Below are positions 17,106 to 24,487 of a stretch of 64,000 nt of DNA, in pieces. The translations under genes were made by a program, and so were the position numbers. This DNA is from Streptacidiphilus sp041262525 (GTDB lineage: Bacteria; Actinomycetota; Actinomycetes; Streptomycetales; Streptomycetaceae): contig NZ_JBGCCK010000015.1 in NCBI RefSeq assembly GCF_041262525.1, positions 1 through 64,000 on the forward strand, written 5' to 3'. How positions within the stretch are numbered: the stretch's first letter is position 1; the number at the start of each line of letters is the position of its first letter. The notes below the pieces were generated by a model. The model was given only the letters and a program-made list of their open reading frames with translations, ran no database searches and was not told the DNA's origin.

Positions 17106-17684
17106 ATGGGTGTCACGCTCGCCAAAGGCGGCAATGTCTCACTGTCCAAGGCCGCGCCGAACCTGACGGCGGTGCAGATCGGGCTGGGCTGGCAGGCGAG
17201 GGCGACGACCGGTGCCGCCTTCGACCTCGACGCCAGCGCGATGCTCTGCGCCGGGGGGCGGGTTCTCGGCGACGACTACTTCGTCTTCTACAACAACCTC
17301 AAGAGCCCCGAGGGCTCGGTCGAGCACATGGGCGACGACCTGGTCGGCGGTACCGGCGCGGAGGACGATGAGGTCATCAAGGTGAACCTCGCGCTCGTGC
17401 CCGCCCAGGTCGACAAGATTGTCTTTCCGGTCTCGATCTACGACGCGGAGAGCAGGCTGCAGAACTTCGGCCAGGTCAGGGACGCCTTCATCCGCGTCGT
17501 GAACCAGGCCGACGGCGTCGAGCTCGCCCGCTACGACCTCTCCGAGGACGCCTCGGGCGAGACCGCGATGATCTTCGGCGAGCTCTACCGCTACAACGGC
17601 GAGTGGAAGTTCCGGGCCGTTGGTCAGGGGTACGCGTCCGGGCTGCGCGGGATCGCCCTAGACTTCGGGGTGAACGTTTCGTAA
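17106..17684 (+). CDS. TerD-family stress protein 2
   Basis: 192-aa paralogue of the preceding TerD protein, sharing nearly every motif (GVTLAKGGNVSLSK, AFDLDASAMLCAGG, FYNNLKSPEGSVEH, FPVSIYDAES, KFRAVGQGYASGLRG). Likely a tandem duplication. It has the same acidic calcium-site residues. It is followed by a large hairpin and then a DUF475 membrane protein gene in the same direction, so the three probably form an operon with graded expression. Confidence 0.95.
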   Translation: MGVTLAKGGNVSLSKAAPNLTAVQIGLGWQARATTGAAFDLDASAMLCAGGRVLGDDYFVFYNNLKSPEGSVEHMGDDLVGGTGAEDDEVIKVNLALVPAQVDKIVFPVSIYDAESRLQNFGQVRDAFIRVVNQADGVELARYDLSEDASGETAMIFGELYRYNGEWKFRAVGQGYASGLRGIALDFGVNVS

Positions 17685-17697
17685 GAAGAAGTCATGA

Positions 17698-17754
17698 GCT
17701 GAGGGGTGGACGGGACTTCACCGGTTCGGGGGAGTGATCCGTCCGCCCCTCAGC
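17698..17754 (+). terminator. Hairpin between terD2 and the DUF475 gene
   Basis: Arms GCTGAGGGGTGGACGG (17698-17713) and CCGTCCGCCCCTCAGC (17739-17754) pair over 16 bp with one G-U, around a 25-base loop. No T-run follows and the next start is only 22 bp downstream. It therefore looks like a leaky terminator or an element reducing expression of the membrane protein (inference). Confidence 0.55.
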
Positions 17755-17775
17755 GGATCGAAAGGGTAGGCACCC

Positions 17776-18888
17776 GTGTTCCTCCGCACCTTCGGGTGGT
17801 CCTTCGGGATCACGTTGCTCGGACTGGCCGCTGCGGCGTACTTCTGGGGGGCGAACGGGTTCGGCATCGTCCTGATCCTCTCGATCCTGGAGATCTCACT
17901 CTCCTTCGACAACGCCGTCATCAACGCGACGGTGCTGAAGCGGATGAGCCCGTTCTGGCAGCGGATCTTCCTTACCGTCGGCGTGCTCATCGCCGTCTTC
18001 GGCATGCGGCTGGTCTTCCCGCTCCTGGTCGTGGCGCTCACCGCGCACATCGGGCCGCAGACGGTCGTCTCGCTGGCGCTCGACTCGTCCAAGACCTACA
18101 ACGGCCTCACCTACGCCCAGCACCTCACGGCCGCGCACCCCGCGATCGCCGCGTTCGGCGGGATCTTCCTGCTGATGATCTTCCTGGACTTCATCTTCGG
18201 GGAGAAGGAGATCCGCTGGCTGGACCAGTTGGAGCGGCCGCTGGAGAAGATCGGCAAGCTGGACCAGCTCTCGGTGGTCGTCGCCCTGGTCGTGCTGATG
18301 CTCTCGGCCCGTTTCTTCGCCGGTGACCGCGCGGAGACCGTGCTGCTCGCGGGCGTCGCGGGCCTGACGACCTATCTCGCCGTGAGCGGGCTCTCCAACC
18401 TCTTCGAGGGCGCGGGCGAGGAGGAGGCCGAGGAGGCATCCGGGGCCGACGGCCGCCCGGCGAAGTCGGCGCTGCACGTCGCCGGCAAGGCGGCGTTCTT
18501 CCTCTTCCTGTACCTCGAGGTCCTCGACGCGTCCTTCTCCTTCGACGGCGTAGTGGGCGCGTTCGCGATCAGCCAGGACGTCTTCCAGATCACGCTGGGC
18601 CTGGGCATCGGCGCGATGTACATCCGCTCGCTCACCGTCTACCTGGTCCGCCAGGGCACCCTGGACGACTACGTCTACCTCGAGCACGGCGCGCACTACG
18701 CGATCGGCGCGCTGGCGATCATCCTGATGGTCTCGATCAAGTACTCGATCCCCGAGGTCGTCACCGGCCTGATCGGCGTGGCCTTCATCGGACTCGCGCT
18801 GATGAGCTCGATCTTCCGCAACCGCCGCGAGGGCGACGGCGACGACCCCGCCGAAGTGGACGCGACGGCCGGGGCGGCGACGCTCTAG
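17776..18888 (+). CDS. DUF475 integral membrane protein (TerC/Alx-related)
   Basis: 370 aa with about eight to nine membrane helices. Two copies of the acidic in-membrane motif that characterises TerC-like transporters are visible: EISLSFDNAVINATVLKRM near residue 38 and EVLDASFSFDGVVGAFAIS near 254. A charged, Glu/Ala-rich loop lies near residue 216. TerC relatives are implicated in manganese export and metal homeostasis. The pairing with terD genes is the conserved actinobacterial arrangement and suggests a membrane partner for TerD proteins. GTG start. Confidence 0.9.
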   Translation: MFLRTFGWSFGITLLGLAAAAYFWGANGFGIVLILSILEISLSFDNAVINATVLKRMSPFWQRIFLTVGVLIAVFGMRLVFPLLVVALTAHIGPQTVVSLALDSSKTYNGLTYAQHLTAAHPAIAAFGGIFLLMIFLDFIFGEKEIRWLDQLERPLEKIGKLDQLSVVVALVVLMLSARFFAGDRAETVLLAGVAGLTTYLAVSGLSNLFEGAGEEEAEEASGADGRPAKSALHVAGKAAFFLFLYLEVLDASFSFDGVVGAFAISQDVFQITLGLGIGAMYIRSLTVYLVRQGTLDDYVYLEHGAHYAIGALAIILMVSIKYSIPEVVTGLIGVAFIGLALMSSIFRNRREGDGDDPAEVDATAGAATL

Positions 18889-18897
18889 CTCGGTCGG

Positions 18898-18999
18898 ATG
18901 ATCCTCACGGACGACGACGCAGCCGAACTCTGGAACTGGGACGGCACCCCCGTCGGCCCCGCCAGCCGGGAGATCATCACAGTCGCCCGGCGGGGGTAG
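18898..18999 (+). CDS. Possible 33-residue small protein or gene remnant
   Basis: ATG to TAG, encoding MILTDDDAAELWNWDGTPVG and 13 more residues (ending IITVARRG). It starts 10 bp after the DUF475 stop. There is no clear ribosome site. The sequence recalls the first strand of NUDIX-like proteins, so it may be the broken start of such a gene; I could not see a continuation. Low confidence. Confidence 0.3.
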   Translation: MILTDDDAAELWNWDGTPVGPASREIITVARRG

Positions 19000-19025
19000 G
19001 GCCCGGTCGCGTCCGGCCCGTCGCG

Positions 19026-20207
19026 TCAGGGCCGGCGGTGGCCGGAGGTGAAGCGGGCGGCGAGGATCTGCTCCAGAGCCTCCCTGGTCGCGACCGCGAC
19101 CGCGCCGGTCAGCACGGCCGCGTCGCTCAGCGCCGAGACCTCAAGCCGTGGCGGGTAGGGGACGCGTGCCGACAGCCGGGCGGCGACGCGGTCCAGCAGC
19201 AGGTCGCCGTTGAGGCCGATGCCGCCGCCCAGGACCGCGAGTTCGACGTCCACGACCGCCGCCACCGGGGCGAGGTAGCCCGCGATCCTGCGGGCCTCCT
19301 CGTCCACCGCGGCCAGCGCGTGGACGTCGCCGGTGCGGGCCAGGGCGAACAGCTCCTCCGTCGAGGCCGGCACCGAACCGGCGGGGAAGAGCGTCGCCGC
19401 GTACTGCAGCAGTGCGGACGCGCACGGGTCGCCGGCGTCGATCTCCGATTCGGTGAAAGCGCTGTCCAACTCCCCTGCCGCGCCCGCGAAGCCGCGGTGC
19501 AGCTCGCCGCGGAGCACCAGCCCGGCCCCGACGCCGGTGCCGACGGAGAGGAAGCAGAAGCTCTCCGCGTCCTGGCCCCGGCCGGCCCGCCGCTCGCCCA
19601 GCGCGGCGAGGTGGATGTCGTTCTCCAGGGTCACCGGCAGCCCGAGCGCCCGCGCGAACGCCTCCTGCGCGGGAAAGCCGTCGAGCGAGGGAACGTTGAG
19701 GGCCTGCCAGATGCGGCCTTCGCGCAGGTCCACCACACCGGGGACCCCTATGGCGGCGTGCTGGAGGTCGTCGGGGGCGATGCCCGAGGCTCGGCAGAGG
19801 CGGGCGGCCAGCGCCGCCGCCGTCTCGACCATCCGGGATGCGTCCTGGCCGGTGACGTCGACGTCCTGCCGGGCCAGGAGCTGACACTCGAGGTCGGCGA
19901 CCGCGCCGCGCAGCCGGCGGGCGCCGATGTCCAGCGCGAGCACGTGCGCGGCCTGCGGGCGCGGCGCGAAGAAGAGCGCCCCGTAGGTGGGCCCGAGCTC
20001 CTGACGGTTCGCCTGGCCGGACTCCGCCACCAGGCCGAGGTCGAGCAGGTCCTGGAGCAGCGCGGAGACCGTCGGTTTGGAGATGCCCGTGAGCCGGGCC
20101 ACCTCCGCCCGGGAAACCGGGGCCTGCGCGCGGATCACTTCGAAGACCGTGCGGAGGTTGATTTCCCGGAGCGTGGCGGAGGTGGCGGGCTTGGCAAGCA
20201 TGGTCAC
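19026..20207 (-). CDS. ROK-family transcriptional regulator
   Basis: 393 aa. The N-terminal winged helix (residues 15-70, SRAEVARLTGISKPTVSALL) is followed by a sugar-kinase-like ROK domain (ALDIGARRLRGAV near 91, GVPGVVDLREGRIW, LENDIHLAALGERRAGRG, SVGTGVGAGLVLRGELHRG). The zinc site of classical ROK proteins (the C-x-C-G-x-x-G-C stretch after GELxH) is missing: after AGAAGELDS comes AFTESEIDAGDPCASALL with a single cysteine. The ligand may therefore differ or be absent. GTG 20207 and ATG 20201 are both possible starts. The sugar it senses is unknown. Confidence 0.87.
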   Translation of the reverse strand: MTMLAKPATSATLREINLRTVFEVIRAQAPVSRAEVARLTGISKPTVSALLQDLLDLGLVAESGQANRQELGPTYGALFFAPRPQAAHVLALDIGARRLRGAVADLECQLLARQDVDVTGQDASRMVETAAALAARLCRASGIAPDDLQHAAIGVPGVVDLREGRIWQALNVPSLDGFPAQEAFARALGLPVTLENDIHLAALGERRAGRGQDAESFCFLSVGTGVGAGLVLRGELHRGFAGAAGELDSAFTESEIDAGDPCASALLQYAATLFPAGSVPASTEELFALARTGDVHALAAVDEEARRIAGYLAPVAAVVDVELAVLGGGIGLNGDLLLDRVAARLSARVPYPPRLEVSALSDAAVLTGAVAVATREALEQILAARFTSGHRRP

Positions 20208-20234
20208 ACTCTAGAGGCGGAGCATGATCGCAGG

Positions 20235-21236
20235 TCAGCCGAACTGCTGCTCAAGATCCTTGAGCTTGCGGTCGAGCGAGTCGAGGCGGGACATGGTGCT
20301 GTCCTCCTCGTCATCCAGCATCGGCGAGGTCGACGCGGTGGACGGCAGCGCGCTCGCACGGCGGCGGCCGGGCAGCACGCCGCGCGGTGCGGCGGGCTCC
20401 AGGGCCGAGGCGGAGCCGGCGGTGTCGGAGGCGTCCAGCGTGGTCAGCTCCTTGACCGGCGCGGAGCGCGCGATCGCCTTGAGCTCGGCCCGCTCGCGCC
20501 GCTCCTCGCTGCGCTGACGCGCGGCGTTGAGCTCCTTCTGACGCTTCTCCTCGCGGACCTCGTCGACCGCCTCGTCCAGGCTGCGCACGTTCTCCAGCAG
20601 CATCAGCGACCAGGCCTTGTAGGTCTCGATCGGCGCGCGCAGCCAGCGGACCATGCGGATCTGCGGCAGCGGACGCGGCACCAGACCCTGCTCGCGCAGC
20701 GCCGCGCGGCGGGTCTGCTTGAGCGCGCGGTCGAACAGGACCGCGGCGGAGAGGGACATGCCGGCGAAGAACTGCGGAGCGCCGTTGTGGTCGCCTCCGC
20801 GCGGCGCGTGCACGAAGTTGAACCAGGCGGAGGCGCCGGCGAAGGCCCAGACCAGCAGTCGTGAACCGGTCGCGGCGTCACCGTGGCTGGCCTCGCGGAC
20901 CGCGAGCACCGAGCAGAACATGGCCGCGCCGTCGAGACCGAACGGGACCAGGTACTCCCAGCCCCCGTTCAGGCCGAGGTTCTGCCGGCCGAAGCCGACC
21001 AGGCCGTGGAAGGAGAGCGCGGCGGCGACCGAGGCACAGGCGAAAAGCAGCACGTAGGAGGCGGATCCGTAGAGCGCCTCCTTGCGGCGGCGGCGTTCCT
21101 CGCTGCGCTCCCAGGAGTCCTCGGCGGCCGCGTGCCGGGGTTTCTTCGTGCGCAGCAGACTCATGACGACGGCGACGACGAGCGCGCTCGCGCAGCCGAC
21201 GACCAGCCAGACCAGTTGTATGGAGGATAGGTTCAT
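20235..21236 (-). CDS. DUF2637 membrane protein
   Basis: 333 aa starting at ATG 21236 (longer frames upstream lack bias). One helix at the N-terminus (SIQLVWLVVGCASALVVAVV), then a charged segment, and three more helices between about 60 and 175 with GLDGAAMFCSVLAVREAS and NFVHAPRGGDHNG, typical of DUF2637. The C-terminal 130 residues are charged and coiled-coil-like (EKRQKELNAARQRSEERRER), ending in a short leucine-zipper-like RLDSLDRKLKDLEQQFG. Related proteins occur on actinomycete plasmids as spread proteins (SpdB), but this locus looks chromosomal. Function unknown. Confidence 0.8.
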   Translation of the reverse strand: MNLSSIQLVWLVVGCASALVVAVVMSLLRTKKPRHAAAEDSWERSEERRRRKEALYGSASYVLLFACASVAAALSFHGLVGFGRQNLGLNGGWEYLVPFGLDGAAMFCSVLAVREASHGDAATGSRLLVWAFAGASAWFNFVHAPRGGDHNGAPQFFAGMSLSAAVLFDRALKQTRRAALREQGLVPRPLPQIRMVRWLRAPIETYKAWSLMLLENVRSLDEAVDEVREEKRQKELNAARQRSEERRERAELKAIARSAPVKELTTLDASDTAGSASALEPAAPRGVLPGRRRASALPSTASTSPMLDDEEDSTMSRLDSLDRKLKDLEQQFG

Positions 21237-21426
21237 ACGGGCGCGCCTCGGCTTGGGAGTGTGGCAGGAGACTCCGTATCGTACGCGTGAGCAACCTGTG
21301 TTATCGACCGGGTGACGACGATCCCTGCGGCAACCCCCGTGCGGGGTAGGTGCGGCATGGCGTCCCGCCCAGTGGGTAACCCGGAGTTGAGCGCGCGACA
21401 CCTTCTGGTGGGCGGCACGGGGTGGC

Positions 21427-21462
21427 GCTTTCGGAACGGGACAAGCTTTCGGAACGGGACAA
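21427..21462 (+). repeat. Perfect 18-bp tandem duplication in a 5' leader
   Basis: GCTTTCGGAACGGGACAA occurs twice head to tail (21427-21444, 21445-21462), ending just before the AGGGGG ribosome site of the TerA-like gene. It may duplicate an operator or promoter element. Confidence 0.9.
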
Positions 21463-21477
21463 AAGGGGGACGGCGAA

Positions 21478-22212
21478 ATGGCCGGGCTACGGGACCTGTT
21501 GCGCAAGGCTGACCGGGGCCTGGACATCGGCATCGAGCGGGTGACCCTCGACAAGCGCCGGCAGAGCTTCTCGCTCACCGAGCAGGGCGCCCTCACCGGG
21601 ACCATGCAGGTCAACCTGCACTGGACCACCCGCGAGCCGGAGCGGCCCCGACGCAGCGCCCGCGAGCAGCTGCGCGCCCTGCTCAACCCCAACCCGTTCC
21701 GGCCGGTGACACTCGGTCAGGGCGCGACCGAACCGCTGGCGGTCGACCTGGACCTGGGCTGCATGTACGAGTTGACCGACGGCACCAAGGGTGTGATCCA
21801 GCCGCTCGGTCGCTACATGGGCGATCTGCAGCACCCGCCGCACATCAAGCTCAGCGGTGACGACCGCTCAGGCGCGCCGACCGGCGAGATGATCTACATC
21901 GACATGGACAAGCGGGACACGTTCAAGCGCCTGCTCATCTTCGTCTACATCTACGACGAGACGCCCGCCTTCGACCGCACCCACGCGGTGGTGACGCTGT
22001 TCCCGACGGCCGGCCCACGGATCGAGGTGCGGCTGGACGAGCGTGCGGCCGAGGCCCGCTCGTGTGCGGTGCTGCTGATCGAGAACAAGGGGAACGGCGA
22101 GTTCCTCGTCACCCGCGAACTGCGCTACGTCTACGGCTTCCAGGCGGAGCTGGACCGGCTCTACGGCTGGGGGCTCCAGTGGCAGCGCGGCTTCAAGCCG
22201 GTCGGCGGCTAG
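21478..22212 (+). CDS. TerA-like / TerD-superfamily stress protein
   Basis: 244 aa. The N-terminal IGIERVTLDKRRQSFSLTEQ and the segments VDLDLGCMYELTDGTKGVIQ, IYIDMDKRDTFKRLLIFVYIYD and FVLVTREL-like sequence near the end match TerA-type proteins, which share the TerD beta-sandwich but lack the TerD N-terminal signature. Starts at ATG 21478 behind AGGGGG. It is convergent with a TerD-like gene 32 bp away. Probably part of the same metal/stress response module as the terD and DUF475 genes 4 kb to the left. Confidence 0.83.
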   Translation: MAGLRDLLRKADRGLDIGIERVTLDKRRQSFSLTEQGALTGTMQVNLHWTTREPERPRRSAREQLRALLNPNPFRPVTLGQGATEPLAVDLDLGCMYELTDGTKGVIQPLGRYMGDLQHPPHIKLSGDDRSGAPTGEMIYIDMDKRDTFKRLLIFVYIYDETPAFDRTHAVVTLFPTAGPRIEVRLDERAAEARSCAVLLIENKGNGEFLVTRELRYVYGFQAELDRLYGWGLQWQRGFKPVGG

Positions 22213-22244
22213 GCCGGTTCGGCTCCGCTGAGTCCCGGGGTCCG

Positions 22245-23036
22245 TCACTTCGTCGCGCGCTGGAACTGCGGGCCCTGGGGTGGGAGCGCGAAGCCGGGCG
22301 GGGGCGGGAGCAGCTGTTCGACCACGATCGGGGCCGGGGCCGGGGCCGGGACGGCGGGGGGCGCGGTGGCCGGGGCTGACCTCGCCTCCGAGGCCGGCGT
22401 CGTCTCCGGAGTGGTCGCAGGCTCCGGTGTCGCGGGCGTTGCAGGCGTCGCAGGCGTTTCCGGGGAGGCGGGGGACGCGGCGGGGTCGTCGTCGACCGTC
22501 ACGCCGAAGTCCAGGGCCAGGCCGACCAGTCCTGACGCGTAGCCCTGGCCGATCGCCCGGAACTTCCAGCCGCCGGACCGTCGGTAGAGCTCGCCGCAGA
22601 GCAGGGCCGCGACATTGCGCGCGTCGGTGATGTCGAAGCGTGCCAGCGCGGGCGCACCCGGTCCGCCCGCGATGTCGAACAGCAGCAGCTGGAGACCGGC
22701 CACCTCGCCGAAGCCGCGCTCCTCGGAGATCGAGGCGCCCAGCACGACCCGGTCCACCCACGTGGGAAGCCCGTGCAGGTCGATGTCGAGGGTGTCCGTG
22801 GTCTCGTCCCCGCGCCGGGCCTTGGACCGGTGTCGGACCAGGCCACTGGGGTGCCGGGGCTGGTTGTAGAACACGAAGTCCGCGTCCTCGCGGACCCGGC
22901 CCTGCGCGGTGAGCAGCAGCGCCGACGCGTCGACGTCCGGCGTGCCCGGCCGCTGCTGCCAGCGCAGCACCGCGCGCACCGCCGCCACGTCGGCGGGGAG
23001 TGTCGTGTTCGAGCCCTTCGGCATGACCTTGGTCAT
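22245..23036 (-). CDS. TerD-like protein with Pro/Ala/Thr-rich tail
   Basis: 263 aa from ATG 23036 (MTKVMPKGSN). The TerD core (about residues 5-185) keeps DVDASALLLTAQGRV, DFVFYNQP, the ITDARNVAALLCGELYR helix region and KFRAIGQGYASGLVGLALDFGV. It is followed by about 75 residues of low-complexity sequence (PATPATPATPEPATTPETTP, then PAPAPAP) ending LPPPPGFALPPQGPQF. The tail may be an interaction arm. It is divergent from the HpcH/HpaI-type lyase gene, with which Ter proteins are functionally associated. Confidence 0.88.
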   Translation of the reverse strand: MTKVMPKGSNTTLPADVAAVRAVLRWQQRPGTPDVDASALLLTAQGRVREDADFVFYNQPRHPSGLVRHRSKARRGDETTDTLDIDLHGLPTWVDRVVLGASISEERGFGEVAGLQLLLFDIAGGPGAPALARFDITDARNVAALLCGELYRRSGGWKFRAIGQGYASGLVGLALDFGVTVDDDPAASPASPETPATPATPATPEPATTPETTPASEARSAPATAPPAVPAPAPAPIVVEQLLPPPPGFALPPQGPQFQRATK

Positions 23037-23219
23037 GGGTTCATCCTGCCGCACAGCCGACAGCGGTGGTAAGCGCGGCGGACAGCCAAGGCGGCGGAGG
23101 CACCGGGCGGCTCCCCGTGTTTCCTACTCCGCACGTCTGCGAGAAGAGACTGTTTCAGCTCTGGTTTTTGCCTGGTTCTTACGTACGATGAGCCGCCACA
23201 GCCATCCCGAGAGGGGAAC

Positions 23220-24404
23220 ATGCGCCACTTCGGCCAGCTCGACGTGCAGACCCGGCAGCGCCTTTTCCTGCACGAGCCCGCCTCCTTCCAGCGGGACAGC
23301 GATCCCGCGCTCCTGGCCGCCGCGTTGGGCGCGACCCTCTACTCCCCGGCGACCCGGCCGACCCTCGCCGACGACGTCCGCCGCCAGGCCGCCCAGGGCG
23401 TGGTCTCCATGGTGCTCTGCCTCGAGGACGCGATAGACGACAGCGAGGTCCCGGCGGCGGAGGCCAATCTGGTCGACCAGCTGCGCGAGCTCGCCGACCT
23501 GAGCGCCTGGGGCCGGGTGCGGCTGCCGCTGCTCTTCGTCCGGGTCCGCAGGCCCGAGCAGATACCCGACCTCGCGCGGCGGATGGGCCCGGCGGCGTTG
23601 GCGGTGCTCTCGGGCTTCGTCGTGCCGAAGTTCACCAGGGACAGCGGGCTGCCCTTCCTCGAGGCATTGGCCGAGCTGCGTTCCACCAGCGGACTCCCGC
23701 TCTACGCGATGCCGGTGCTGGAGTCGCCGGAGCTGGCGTATCTGGAGAGCCGCGCTGAGATGCTCTTCGACGTCGCCCAGGTCCTGGGCAAGTACCGCGA
23801 GTCGGTGCTGGCCGTCCGCCTGGGCGTGACCGACCTCTGCTCCGCGTACGGACTGCGGCGCCCGCCGGACCTGACCGCCTACGACGTGCAGATCGTCGCC
23901 TCGGTGATCGCCGACGTGGTCAACACGCTGGGCCGCGCCGACGGCACCGGCTACACCGTGACCGGCCCGGTCTGGGAGTACTTCCCGGTCCAGGAACGGA
24001 AGTTCAAGCCGCAGCTGCGGCAGAGCCCGTTCGCCGAGACCGAGCCGCCGACCGAAGAGGTCCGCCGCAAGCTGATCGACCATGGTCTCGACGGGCTGAT
24101 CCGCGAGATCGAACTCGACCGCGCCAACGGCCTGCTGGGCAAGACCTGCATCCACCCGAGCCACGTGCCCGCCGTGCACGCGATGTCGGTGGCCACCCAC
24201 GAGGAGTGGTCGGACGCCTGCGACATCCTGCAGGAGGACCGGGTGGGCGGCGGGGTGCTGCGCTCGGTCTACACGAACAAGATGAACGAGGTGAAGCCGC
24301 ACCGCGCCTGGGCGCAGCGGGTGATGGCACGGGCCGCGGCCTTCGGCGTCGCCCGGGAGGACGTCACCTTCGCGGAGCTGCTGGCCGCCTGCCTGTGCCG
24401 CTGA
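23220..24404 (+). CDS. HpcH/HpaI aldolase / citrate-lyase-beta-like protein
   Basis: 394-aa TIM-barrel carbon-carbon lyase. Visible elements: MVLCLEDAI (the acidic metal-binding region near residue 68), LLFVRVRRPEQI, VLSGFVVPKFT, MPVLESPEL with the metal-ligand glutamate, and KTCIHPSHV near 318. GAGGGGAAC precedes the ATG. It starts a three-gene group with the phosphoribosyltransferase fusion and HAD genes. Such sets occur next to Ter genes in many bacteria and were predicted from gene neighbourhoods (Anantharaman, Iyer and Aravind) to make a nucleoside-like metabolite. Its exact reaction is unknown. Confidence 0.85.
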   Translation: MRHFGQLDVQTRQRLFLHEPASFQRDSDPALLAAALGATLYSPATRPTLADDVRRQAAQGVVSMVLCLEDAIDDSEVPAAEANLVDQLRELADLSAWGRVRLPLLFVRVRRPEQIPDLARRMGPAALAVLSGFVVPKFTRDSGLPFLEALAELRSTSGLPLYAMPVLESPELAYLESRAEMLFDVAQVLGKYRESVLAVRLGVTDLCSAYGLRRPPDLTAYDVQIVASVIADVVNTLGRADGTGYTVTGPVWEYFPVQERKFKPQLRQSPFAETEPPTEEVRRKLIDHGLDGLIREIELDRANGLLGKTCIHPSHVPAVHAMSVATHEEWSDACDILQEDRVGGGVLRSVYTNKMNEVKPHRAWAQRVMARAAAFGVAREDVTFAELLAACLCR

Positions 24405-24487
24405 GGGCGGCCGGGCCGCCACGTCAGGGCCATCTGCCGGCCATCTGGCCGTGTTGAGCTTCCATCACGAACGAAGAAGCAGGGAAC

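Noticed and set aside
16486..18888. TerD/DUF475 genes as a plasmid-type tellurite resistance operon (terZABCDEF)
   Set aside because: Gene order, the neighbouring aceE and peroxiredoxin genes and lack of terB/terZ fit the conserved chromosomal arrangement of streptomycetes.
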